A stretch of 64,000 nucleotides of DNA, from assembly GCA_024138025.1 (NCBI GenBank), contig JAMXBD010001199.1, positions 62,001 through 126,000 on the forward strand, read 5' to 3'. Below the pieces are notes generated by a model. The model saw nothing but the letters and a program-made list of their open reading frames with translations. It did no database searches and was not told where the DNA came from. Source of the stretch: Combretum micranthum (Eukaryota; Streptophyta; Magnoliopsida; Myrtales; Combretaceae). Position numbers and translations under genes: made by a program. Below are positions 13,801-25,845 of the stretch, piece by piece; the stretch's first letter is position 1; every line of letters begins with the position of its first letter.

Positions 13801-14320
13801 ATTAATTACTTGCTTGAATGTTTGTATTAATTGCGATTTAGAAGTTTTCACTCACTAAGCTAGTGTAGCTTATACCCCAATAGTTTCCTGTTGCAGTATG
13901 AATACGTTTGGTTATCTCCGAGAACCCGTAGACATCAGGTACAGCTCTTAGCGGTTGAGGAGCTTTTGTTAAGGCCGGGACCTAAAAGTAGAAATGGATT
14001 TCTAATCCTGCTTTCCGAAGCCGGTGTTTGAAGGATAATACAGGGAATTTTGTGAACTTGAGAATTCTTAGTATTGTTATCAGGGGTATGCTCCTTAGTT
14101 CATGTAATAGAATAATCCTCTGTAAGATGATCATGATTTACATTCTTGTTGCTATGTATGTCTCCTTAAGCTACTACGAAGCAAAGTATGGTCTATGCAT
14201 GTTGAGAGTGAGTCTTACACCCAATGTTTAAACTCATGGAAAGACTAAGGTTGTCTTACTTGAGTTTAAATATTGAGTGTGGCGGACTGTCACGTGTAGG
14301 GCACATTTTGGGGCATGACA
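10001..14320 (+). mobile_element. Solo LTR B2 (family B), innermost element, 4,320 bp
   Basis: It runs from TGTAAGCCCTGGAAAATTTC at 10,001 to ...TTTTGGGGCATGACA at 14,320, between perfect TAACC duplications at 9996-10,000 and 14,321-14,325. The flanks rejoin B1. Inside, in order: a (TTA)n microsatellite at 10,839, an (AC)n run near 11,474, TATAAATAATCC near 11,586 followed by a CT-rich leader, the block AAGTTATGGCCGTTTTAAG near 13,089, and a TCACTAAGCTAGTGTAGCTT / TTTCCTGTTGCAG block near 13,851-13,897. It has no protein-coding region. As the youngest of the three family-B copies it is the best one for defining the family. Confidence 0.93.
10839..10887 (+). repeat. (TTA)n microsatellite
   Basis: About 16 TTA units lie inside LTR B2. 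They give a spurious poly-leucine ORF at 10,796-10,996 and are expected to be length-variable. Confidence 0.95.
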
Positions 14321-17300
14321 TAACCACTAAGGACTTCACTTTTTCATAAAAATTTGCATTTTACACTTTGCAAATATGTTTTCAAATAGATTTACTCAAA
14401 AATCCGAATTTTTAGAAATCCACTTTTTTGAATGATTTCTTTGGGAAAAACTTGTGTAATGCATTAAAATTTAAGACTTTACTATACCTACTACTTAAGG
14501 ACTTCATTTAATACATAAAACTTTTATTTTGAACTTGGATAATAGGTGTTTTCATGGGGATCATCCAAAGTTACGAATTTTACAAGTTGACTACTAACTC
14601 CAAATTTTCCATCTTGATTCTACTTCTTGTTTTACACCTTAATCTCATCAAAACTCATTTTAACTTATAAAAATCACTACTTAATGATACCTATTACCTA
14701 TACCCTTCATATTTCACATAAAACATGAGTTTTGGAGTTGATAAATGGGTTTTCAAAATTGGTCTTGCTTGAGATCCGAATTTACCAAATTTATTTTTGG
14801 ACTTATTTTTTGATAAAATCTATATAAACTTATGAAAATCCATTCCTTACATATCATATCTTAAGAGCCTTTCATATCTTGAATAAAAACTTCATTTTTT
14901 AGTTGGAAAACATGTTTTTAAAATATGCCTTGGCCTAAATCCGAAAATGAGATTTTTATTTCGAAAATAACTTTTGAAAATCACCTTTGAGTCTTGTAAA
15001 AAGAAGTCTTGATGATATACATACATTAAGCCTTCATTATCTCAAGTAAAAATTTCATTTTGACACTTGGAAAGTGGTTTTTAAATAGGGGTCTTGCCAA
15101 AATACGAATTTCACTATTTTTGTTTGAGTTCAAAACCAAGATCTACTCTTAATATGAACATAAATATAAAAGAAACCCATGGTAGTAAACTATAAACTCA
15201 TAAATCTAAACTTTACTCATCAAAATCATTCATTTATGTTATCTATACCCTAAAACCTTCATTTTAAATGAAAAATACACATTTTGAAGTTGAAAAATAA
15301 CTCTTCTAAATATGGTTCCATTTTCATCCGAATTTTCAAAAATGATTCTTGTTGAAATTAAAATAGATCTTGAGCTTTTAAAACATTCCCACTATCATCA
15401 TGCTACTACAAGTTGTTTATGAACATAAAACAAAAGTTTAATGCATTTATGAACTCAAAACACTAGATCTAGTTTACTATACTAGTTATAAATGCATGAA
15501 CACTAAGATAGTTATGTGAATGATGAATATATGCATAAATCATTAGCAATAACAAAAATAATAACTCAAATAACAAGATCTAAGCCATAAACGAAAATCA
15601 AAGCTATAAAAAGTTATATCTACAAAATATAACTACTTTTAACAAGAAAATAATAATAATACAAGATAATAATCATAGAGAAGAGGAGTGTTTCATTTTG
15701 GTATCATCATCCTTAGCTTTTAAGCTTATGAGATGTCATTTGATGCATGAAACTCTCACTATACTTTACCTATATCACCTATGGAAGCTTTAAGAAGAAA
15801 GTTTACTTAAAAATCTTCAAGAATGAAGTATGGAAGCATGGTTTAGAAGTGGGGGTAGCTTGTGTTCTTGCAAGAACAAGAATAAAATGAAGAAAGAAAG
15901 AAAGGAAAAAGAGAGAGAAAAGTGTAAGGAATGGAAAAGGGTAAAAGGTGTAAATAAAGGAGAGAGAGAGAAGGAGTGTATTAAATGAAAAAAAAAATAA
16001 AACAAGGGCAACCAAAGTGGGAGGAAGCTGCACATGAAAGAGAGAGGGAGAGAGAGAGGGAATTTGTTTGAATTTTCACTTGAAATTGAATTGTGTAATT
16101 AATGTGTATGTGTTGCTTCTTTAAGAAGGAGCGGAATATATTTAATTTAGTCAAATTGGGAGTAAATTAAAGGACAAGGGCAGCAAAAAGAAGGGAAAAA
16201 TCTGCCATGAAGTGTGGGATAGAGTGTAGAAAGATTGAAGTGAAAAGGAAGTGATATGTGAAAGGTGTACTTGAAGTATGGGTCGGAAAAAGTACTTTTT
16301 ATTAAGAAAAATATAAAATAAAATTAGGAAAAATATTTTTAAATGAGTGGCAGAATTTTCATAAATAAAATTGAATAATTATTTGAATTATTTTAGTATT
16401 TCAACAAATATGTTACCGATATGATCAAAATATGCGAATATGGGCTATAAATGATATTTTTATAACCCGAAAAATTATAAAAAAATATATTATGTAAATA
16501 AAAATATTTTCCAAATATTTTTCAATTATTAAATTAATTTATTTTATTTTTAGTATCCTGTCTTAAACAGAATCTGATCCCGTAAAAGCTTGAAACTAAC
16601 TAAATTTTAGAAAAACAAGGTTTTCTATAATATATAAAATATTTATCCAAAAATATAAGGCTTTATAAGAATAATAAAATTGTGTAATGAAATAAAAGTG
16701 AATAGTGAAAAAGACTAATTAATTACCGGTAGTAATGAAAATACGATAAAAAGGTTATAACTGTAACTTTTATAACTCGAAAAATTATATAACTGATATA
16801 TTTGGAAATCTTATGAAATTACAAGTCTAACGGTATTAATAATATATTTTTGATATCTCGAGCCCCGGGACACGAATTTCAAAGTCTGTATCCGAACAGG
16901 TTAATAATAGGTCAAAAATTTACCAATCTGATATTTTTAAGTAAACTTATATTACTACGAGTTATTCTACACACTTATACTACACCTCGGCCTCTCGGGT
17001 TAAGGGCGCTAGATTGCCGGACTTAAACTATTATATTCCACTAAGGGTTTCCGGGTGATTTTCCAGTTTAGATCTTTGCCAATTTGGAAACTGATATTTT
17101 GTTTATACAACATATTTGATTTGAGAAATTTATTTTAAATTTGATTTTTGTAAGTATTTAATATCTCTTAATGTCTTCGAAATTCTCAAATTGAGTTTCA
17201 TTTCCGAAAGTTAATTGTTATTTACTTTTTAATAATTTGTTTTTGGTTCTATATTATCCGATTCTATAAGTCGGAGTTACATATAGAATTCGTCGTACGT

Positions 17301-17573
17301 AGTGGTTTTGGAATTGAAGTATGTTGAGTTCTTATTTTGTTTTTAAGGATTCTTATTTTCCTCAAGATTAAGAAGTTTTTGGATTGATTCGGAATTTAGG
17401 ATTTCTCGAAGTTCAGTTTTAATTTGGAGTGATTTTTAGGGTTTATTTTCGAAGTTCATCTTAGAATTATTTACTGAAATTTTACGGGGCTTACACAAGC
17501 TGCCCTTTCTTCCTCTTTAATTTCTTTTTCTTTTTCATTTTCTTTTCATTCTTTAACTCACACAATTTTTCTC

Positions 17574-17581
17574 TATAAATA
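17574..17581 (+). promoter_or_regulatory. Candidate TATA box of LTR B0
   Basis: TATAAATA is followed about 30-40 bp later by a CT/CA-rich leader. In B2 the equivalent position carries ATATAAATAATCC (about 11,584). The conserved placement within the family supports a transcription start region. This is inferred from pattern only; the copy itself is a decayed solo LTR. Confidence 0.4.
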
Positions 17582-20500
17582 TCACCACATCCCCTTCTCA
17601 TTTTCATACTTTTTCTTTACCATAACAAAGCTCTTACAAAATGAAAACTCAAACATTCTCTCCCCTCTTCTCTCAAGAATCACGCCACACACACATACCC
17701 ATCTCCTTGATTCTCCCAAATTTTTCTTCCTTCAATTCATCTTCCATCTTAGGTAAAACACTAAACCTCCTTCTTAATTCATGTTAACATAACATGAAAA
17801 ATATGTGTGTTTTATTTCCATTTGAAATCCCCATGAGCTTTACGCTAGAGAATGAAAATATAGAAATAACATATTATTCATGTCTTGTTGAACTTTAAGA
17901 CCATATTCATGTTATGTTATGTTATTATTTCTAACATTAACATTATATGTATTACTAAGTGTATGTAATATGTATATTTTCTAGAGCCTAAGTGCTCACT
18001 AATCTAACTTTTATTTAATACTTTTTTCCATGCTTTCATTATCTATTTCATGGTAATAAAAAAAAACTAGTCAATATCTAGTCTTAGATTTGTCCAAAAT
18101 CAAGTCAAGATAAAGGGGACTTGTCCATAAACTAAGTCCTGGGGAGCCTTGAAAATTAATCTACGACTCCCATGATTTTCATATTTTTTTTTTTTTCTTT
18201 ATTCATGAGACTAACTATATACAAGTCCCGGGAGCCTTGCTAAAGTCTAAGACTCCCATAATTATTTTCTTGTTTTTCGTATTTTATATATGAAACTTAT
18301 CCATTTCTAAGTCTCGGGAAGCCTTAATATAAATCTAAGACTTTCATGATTTTCTTTGATTTTACTTTTCTTATTTTCATGGAACTTGTCTATTTCTAAG
18401 TTCCGGAAAGTCTTGATAACAAGCTAAGACTTCCATATTATATTTGCTCAATTGATTTTAGATTCTTTTATTTTGTACATGAGTTTATAATTTATCTCAT
18501 AATATAACCACTAAGTTCATATTCATGCATGGTCATGTGATGATGTTATTGTCTAAATAAAATTTTAAAAATGATAATATGGATTATTTTCTTTTATATA
18601 AAAATGGGGCTAAACTCTCCAAAGAAATGATTTTCAACACTTACAAAGAATTTTCAATAAAACTTAGGATAACTGTTCAACTAAACTCTTTCCAAAATAT
18701 TAAAATAAATTTATCATAAATTTCTAATATTAATAATCCCTTGTTATGCAGTGTTTTTCTTAGGCATATACCAATATTTGGAAGAACACTATGAATAAAA
18801 CAATTTTTCTGAAACAAACTTAAAAATCAACTCACTAGTTAAAATGCATTTAGAAATAAAACTGGTATACAACTTAAAGAGTCAAGTTTCAAGAAGTAAA
18901 TTCATTTTTTTTTATGCAAAGTTAAGGAAATATAAATAATAGTTATTATAATTAAACACCCAGTTGTAACAAACGAAAATTTTTAGTTTTCTTCCAACAA
19001 CCCCCTAAAGGTCCATGTGTTGAAAAATTATTAATTGAGAAAGAGTTATTATGAGAATAAAAATTTAGAATAAGCCATTCACTTAATTTTTCTCATATGC
19101 TAAAACTTAAAACCTTTTGAAGATGATACAACTTAGAATGATTTCTCTTCATAACCACATAAAGATTATATTTTAGAAAAATAATTAGTTAAAAGAAGTT
19201 TAATATGAAAAAGAAATATTCATGGACTCAAAATAAATCTAAAATCATGATTTTCTTTAATTAATTTTCAAAATCTAAGAATTCAAAATTTAATTTAAAA
19301 ACCAAACTTGGGAAATTTCAAGAAGGAATATACTTAGAGGTTCATGTCACAAATAAGTAAAACCAGTCTTATAATAAATTGTTAAATAAAATTTTTGAAC
19401 AAATATAAGACCTTTGAGATTTCAATATATACATATTGAACTATTATTAATGTTGTTAAGTCACGTGTTTACAAAATAGTGAATTTCATCACAAGCCAAA
19501 GGATGACTCTTCCTAAAACTTGATACTGCACGAAGATTGTTTGCAAAAATTTTTCATTTAAGACAACATTATTAAGGTCATGCATATAATATGAGTTATT
19601 TTCAATACTAAATGATTTTCGAATATAGAAACACTTATACGTTTGCTATAAAGTGTCTAAATAAAGTAAAACTTTGAAAAATGCAAATTTGAGGTTGGAG
19701 CTTAATGGTCATATCTATACTAATCCTTTTTGAAATCCAAACGGCTTTTATTGTTAAAAATAACCTTATAAATAGATAGATCTTTTCGAGTAGATATAAA
19801 ACAACTACTAATATGCGAAATTCAGCGTTAAAATGAGCAAGTTATGACTATTTTAAGTTGGGTGCTCATTTTAAGTTGGGATTTCCCTTCATCCTAATTT
19901 TGACGAGAATAATAAGATATAATTAAAAAGTTTAAGTAGAACATCAATGAAATACTCATTCTTGGTATTTCTTTTGTTTAGGTGTTGAGGAGTTCGATGT
20001 GCCATACTGTAAAGTTATTCTGATTGAGAAGTGATCTAATGAACGAATGATTTTTTCCTCATAATTTCATTACATGCTTGTGCTTATAGGTAGTTACACT
20101 AGATTTGTGGATACAAGATAAAATGAATAGTATGAGGTTATGGGTTTGTATGTATATGCTTCTATGTATGTGTCACAAGGGATGCTAAGCATATCGAAAC
20201 CAACAAATGATTGATTAAGTATGTCATTAATATGATATGTTGCTTATGTGAGTACGATGCTTGCTTGATCGCTTTTAAGTATACCATAATTATACTCGGT
20301 TTTGATATAAATTAAATTGCACGCTTTGCATCCATAGAGTCACATGTTGAAGGCTGCAACTCCTATGCAAAGAATCAAAAGGGTCCGAAGCCAAGTTTAT
20401 TCAAAAAGGCCCACGACCATACTCATTTTAAGGAACTAAGGCGTATCGGGGATACATCCTAAGCATGAGCCATGCTGATCGATAGCTATGAGTAAAGTGC

Positions 20501-23500
20501 ACTTAAGGACTAGCAGTAGAAGATCGCGTAGACCTTTAACTACCATTTCCCTAACCCTCGATACGGAAAGTGTAAATCCATTATGTGTATAGTTTTCGGA
20601 TACCCATACATAATTATTTGTATCATGTGGTTATTGCATAGCATATGCGCAAAAATTAATAAACTTGTTTGAAATACGGTACGAATAAAAGGAATATCTC
20701 ACTAAGCATATTGTAAACTTACACCTCCATAGATCTTTGTTGAAACAGGTATACTTATGGCTCCATTCGAGAATCAGGACATTAAGAAGATCGTTGGTAT
20801 TCTTGAGCTCTTATGGAAGAATGGGAGCATAAGATGAAATTTTCTTACGAGCAAAATATGTCATGTTAATATTTTGGTGAATACTAGGAAGTATATTTAT
20901 GTAGACTTGAAGACATTAGCAGGATATGCCCCTAAGAATTATAATTGACTTTATTTATATTTAATGATAAGTATTTCTCTTGTCTTGTTACTTTAATTGT
21001 TATCAATATAAATTGCTACTTCAATGCATTCCCTTGATTATGTTGTACGCCTTGTGCATAATATAGAAGTTTTTGCATAACTAAGGTAGTTATTCTTATG
21101 CTTTAATATTATGTATGTCGGGCTATTACATTTGGGACACCCCTTGAGGTGTGACACTATGAATGTAAACATTAAGCATAGATTCAAGAGAAATAATCTA
21201 AAATTGGATATAAATATTTCATATTAAGCAAAAAAGAGTCTTGCAAAAATAGACTTTGGCTTTAATATGAATTTACTTGGAAAACTCGAAATTCCTTGCA
21301 AAAGAAAGAATTTTTTCACTAAGAATTCTCTCACTACTCTATTTTAGGTTAGCAGAATTTGTTACATATGGCACATTCCTTATTGCACATCTATATACGT
21401 TTATTTATAGGTGGCAAGCACAGAAATCATGGAGATTTTATTTGTTGATGTAGTAGATTCTTTACAACAAAATTTGTTCTATTCTTGCATATACATGACA
21501 GTACGGCAATGTCACTTTTTATGCCTTAGATTACAGGCTCAAAGGTTGGTCCTGATCTAAGCTGTGTCTTTTCTTTAGAGGCACGATTGAGGGTCAGTTT
21601 GAACTGCGAGTGTAATCATGGCGTCATTCTTGGGCATGATCAGAGTTTTTCAAGGCGTAGTTTGTTTTCTTACCTTCGGCTGGGGTCTTTGGTAGCCGTG
21701 ATTGAGTTTGTCTTTACTCATTCATGTTGTTTTGCTCTAATCTTGATTCAAATCACTTTGCTTTTTTTTTTTTTCCTTTTATGATCTTAGGAGCCCAAAA
21801 ACAACATTTAAACCATAAAAGCACACAAATCATAGGAATTTTCCTAAAAAGTATATATCATATAACACATGAATTCCTATGAAAAGAATAGAGTGTATAA
21901 GACTTATCACTACTCTAAAAGGAACATATAAATGTATATGTATAATTATATATACAATTCAATTCTCTAACTTTTTGAGGATAAAAATAGGTTGTCTTAA
22001 GAAAAAAGATTGCTTTAAAAGGTTTAATTGCAAATCACACTAAAGTACTTTTAAAAACCTTTATATTAATTAATGAGGTTTATTTCCTCTATGAAATTAG
22101 GGTTTAATTTATTCTTATTGTGCTTTTATTTGAGTATAATCCACACAATTGGTACTTAATTTGTAAATATATTGATTTCAGGTTACTTAGAAACTTATTG
22201 GATGAATTATCAACATTTGATGAAGGGAAATCAACTTAAAATTCAAGAATAATAGAAAAGAAGACAAATCACGATCGTAATTGAGGCCGTGATAGAGGAA
22301 ACAAGTTCTAAGGATCATAAATTAGGCACAATTGAGAGCCACAATCATCACAGTCAAGATCGCCCGTAATACACCTAGTGATTTAAGCGTATGCAATATA
22401 GAGAAGAATCATGGCTGTGAGAGTCAAAGAAGAAGAAAATCCATGGAGATCAATAGCTTCATCACGGCCATGATCACACTAAGAAGGGGTAGTGATGCTT
22501 ACAGTCATGAGCATGATGTGCTTCTAAATTCTTTCCACACTTATTATGGACTACATCACGGTCATGATATTAACTTGTTTTAAATGCCAACACTTAGATC
22601 ATGGGTGTAATAGACTGAGGAATTTTTAAGCCGCCTAGATCACTGGCCATATTACGTCCATGATTATTAGGGACGTGTATTTTTCTGATACATCAAGCTT
22701 CTTATTGCAACCATGACATGTATGAGAATTTTATGCTATGAAGATCATTAGCTATGTCATGGTCATGATTTGCCTTAAATAGGCAATTTTAGGATATCAT
22801 GGCCCGAGTAATAGTTGTGATGGAGGGTGTGATTTGTCATATTTTCACTTAGAAAATAATTAATCGCATCTTGAAAAGGGGTAAAGGCCAACTGAGATAG
22901 AAAAGATGTCAGATCGTATCCTATCATCTGAACACATATTAATACAAGAACCAACCATTACAAATCATCATTTAATCATTTTGTAAAACATCAAACTGAT
23001 ACAATAAGGATACAATCACTACTAATTTTACTAGATCATTTGAAGACATATATGCATGATGCATGAGTAACGTTACTTATATCTTAAAACACGATGAATT
23101 GACATGTATTAGCACAATAAGGCAATAATCACTATTAGTTTTCATAATTCAAAAAATTCATAATATTGAATCATAATCATATATCGTGCACAATATAGTT
23201 TATGTTAAATTTCATCTAGGATAGATTGAGAAATCATCCTAGTGAATAGATCTAGGCTGTCGGAATGGATTGGTTATGATTCTAGAGATAGAATTGTGAA
23301 ATCCTTTGCATAAATATAACTTTATTATAGGAATCCTGAATATAATGTGATCATCATATGCTATTAACCTAGAAAGAGATTCCAGTGGATAAAATTGGGA
23401 TTATATGTTAATGATCTTGAGAAAGACATTGACTAATTTGTTGAATTCCGCATTTAAGGAGACAAGTAGGGCTAATTACGTGTTTTTAATGTACATGTCA

Positions 23501-23824
23501 AAATCATTGGTCTAGCAAGTTGTAAGTACTTGTAATATGCATTTAGTCCAAGTAATTATTGTTAGTGCTCTTAGTTATAGCTTGTAAGAAATTTGCAGTG
23601 TAATTATTAGCCTAGTAACACCATTCATTCAATTTTCTAGGCTAAATAATAAACAAATGGTGAATACTAGTGATTACCAATCCTTAGGGAGACAATCCTA
23701 TACTTTATCATTGTACCATAAGCGATATGTGTGCTTGCTTAGCGTTGACATTTTTTTTTAAGGAAGAAGATCATATGACATTAAAATTATAAAACTCGGT
23801 CAACAAATATGTACACTAATTTTT

Positions 23825-23843
23825 TGGCATTGTTACTAGGGAT
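23825..23843 (+). other. Degenerate primer-binding site of element K
   Basis: TGGCATTGTTACTAGGGAT follows the LTR end after about 9 bp. It fits the tRNA-Asp-complementary site used by Athila elements, differing only by C-to-T and G-to-A transitions, mostly in the CpG/CpNpG-rich half. Confidence 0.75.
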
Positions 23844-24145
23844 CGGTAATATTATGAAAATCTATTGATTATTAATATAGTTATTATTTTATATTTTTTC
23901 CTTTTTATTCTTCTATTAAACTTGTTTTCTTTTGTTTCTTATTTACAATACATGACTTGAAGTCGCTCTACCGATTTAATGGACTTCAATCCAGAACCTA
24001 AGAGAACTGCACTTCATAATATGAGAAGAACTACCAAAGAGATTGTACATAACTCACCAATCCGAATTAAGGAAGATCAGCCATAAACTTCTGAGATGGC
24101 TGATTGGTTTATGTGTGTTTGAATTAAATGATTTTCAATTCATAC

Positions 24146-25845
24146 TGATCATTGACCGAGTTTTTCAAATTTATAAATATTTTCTAAATCAGTTTCAATA
24201 ACTACAGTTTCACAGGGCAAGTGTACCTATCAAATTATAGCATAGGTATTGATTTAGGTCGGTCCCAAAGGAATGGTTGGTAGCTAGTGTACTTTCAACC
24301 TCATTAATTTTCTAATCAAAGAAAGGCTTAGAAAAACATAAAGAAAAACGAACTATGCTAAGTTAGAAATATTCACAAACATGTAATAGATAAAATGATA
24401 AATAGGCTTGTAAATTCTATGAACCAGCAACTCAGGATTACTTCACTAATTCCTTATCAGAATCATTTCTTAAAAACAACAAACTTCTTAAAAGCTGTTT
24501 GAATTGTGTGTTTATATCACCAGATTCTCTAATTTAAACTAAAGCTTCTGTCAAAGTCAGTAGTTCTAGATCTAACTAAAACCAGTAATCTGAAGTTTGA
24601 ATTAGACCCGCATAAAGAATAGGAATCCGTTGTTTCGAAAAAACAACTCAATGAATTTTTAAAACAAGTGACAGAAAGTCTTCACCATTCCTCGGTAAGA
24701 AGTAGTTAGGGTCGACTCCATTAGTAGCCATAGATCTATTCAATTGAATGATCTCTTGATCTATCTAATTGAAATCTATCGTGGATCTAAAAGAGTACAC
24801 CACTCCTTTAAAAACCATAAGTTTAAGTTCAAGTCACTAATTACAAACACCCAATCAAATTAACTTGAAAGCACATTTGAAATTAAACTGAATCAGGAAT
24901 TGGATTCGTAATCCCTAAGCTGTAGGAGTTTATTTCTCCATAGATTTCTCAAAATAAGCACAGACTAGAAGAAATAAAGTAAATTCAAAAGATTAATCAA
25001 TTAATTGCTCAAAGATTCATAGAAATTACAAACATCGAGTTATATTGATTTTACCTAGAAAATAGAAGAAATGGAAATTCTTTTAGTCAAGAATCTTTCA
25101 GAAATCTACTCTATGTTAATACTGATTTACATTATTGGTACATAATTTACAACGTACGCTTACGAGTTTATTTATAGACTACTAGGCACAGAAAACATGA
25201 CATACTTTATTGATACGTGGTAGATTTAGCAAATTCTTTCTAACATAATTTGATAACTTTCCATGCACACATATGATCTATGAAAACACTTGTCAAGAGT
25301 CACGTGTGATTTGTTGGTCAAGGCTTGTATCAAGCAAGATCAGGCTCGACTTTAGGAATTTCTAAAGTAAACTATGCGTTTTTGTCCATTGCTCTATCGA
25401 TGGTAAAATTAAGAGAGTCGAGCGTCATATTGCTAGGGCTTGAGGCAATCCTGATGAAGAATTAGTTGTAAAAACATTTTTTGAAGGTCAAGATTTGAGG
25501 CTCGACAATGTATTTTCTTCCAGAATGATGCTCGATCACTTCGACTGAAGTTAAGGGTCATGTAAAGGGCTCGCAATTGAGGCCCGATAGACCAATTTTT
25601 TGTTGTTTTCTCGCTTTGTTTGGCCTTAACTATGACTTTACAAGGCTTGACTTCTTCAATCTTGACTTTGCTTGTTATTTTTGCTCTAAATCTAAATTAA
25701 AACACTTGGTTACTCCTTATTTGATTCTAAGAGCTTTAAAACAACATTATTTATCAAAAATATAAATTTTGCAAGATTTTATAAAAAATTCTTAGTAAAA
25801 TGAGCTCAAAATCTTATGAAAAATATAAATAAAAATAACTTATCA
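24146..25845 (-). mobile_element. Solo LTR A2 (family A), inserted in gag of element K
   Basis: On the minus strand it starts TGATAAGTTATTTTTATTTA (plus end 25,845) and ends ...CTCGGTCAATGATCA (plus start 24,146). It has a U5 box at 24,216-24,275, TTATTTATAGAC near 25,169, and a U3 with repeated GGCTCGA/TCGAGC words at 25.33-25.65 kb. Length is 1,700 bp. The Athila gag text stops at its left edge and resumes right after its right edge. The flanking 5-mers are CATAC and CTAAT, so no target duplication is confirmed. Confidence 0.8.

Larger units (their letters stand above)
8144..17495 (-). mobile_element. Solo LTR B1 (family B), inserted in B0 and split by B2
   Basis: On the minus strand it starts TGTAAGCCCCGTAAAATTTC (plus end at 17,495) and ends ...TTCGGGGCGTGATA (plus start at 8144). 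It is flanked by a perfect CAAGC duplication at 8139-8143 and 17,496-17,500. Pieces 8144-10,000 and 14,321-17,495 are the 3' and 5' halves, separated by B2. The net length is about 5.0 kb. Long C+T-rich runs on the minus strand near 15.8-16.25 kb give spurious ORFs of 72-76 codons. The last base triplet GATA instead of GACA is a single transition from the B2 end. Confidence 0.9.
7076..21156 (+). mobile_element. Solo LTR B0 (large-LTR family B), inserted in A1 and split by B1
   Basis: It begins TGTAAACCCTGAATTTT at 7076 and ends ...GAGGTGTGACA at 21,156. It is flanked by CCATG (7071-7075) and CTATG (21,157-21,161), a 4-of-5 target duplication differing by one transition. Pieces 7076-8143 and 17,501-21,156 align in order with B2; the net length without B1 is about 4.7 kb. 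The second piece has a CT-rich leader with TATAAATA at 17,574 and the block AAGTTATGACTATTTTAAG near 19,840. It has no coding sequence, PBS or polypurine tract. The LTR start and end style fits Ty3/gypsy; the lineage is not assigned. Confidence 0.85.
6250..21909 (-). mobile_element. Solo LTR A1 (family A), outermost host of a four-level nest
   Basis: Two halves of one minus-strand family-A LTR flank a 14-kb insertion. The left half, about 6250-7075, carries the U5 box at 6361-6420 and blocks matching A2 at 24,216-24,990. The right half, 21,157-21,909, carries CGTTTATTTATAGG near 21,399, a T-rich tract at 21,764, AAAAACAACATTTAA near 21,796, and the terminal ...GACTTATCA. After removing B0 and its 5-bp duplication, the net length is about 1.57 kb, in line with A0 (1.43 kb) and A2 (1.70 kb). 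The right boundary is clear; the left is uncertain by about 50 bp and no TSD was confirmed. Confidence 0.75.

Noticed and set aside
15803..16035. Two overlapping minus-strand ORFs of 72 and 76 codons, rich in Leu/Phe/Ser
   Set aside because: Translations of the C+T-rich leader part of LTR B1 in two frames; low complexity, no homologue, not conserved in B0 or B2.
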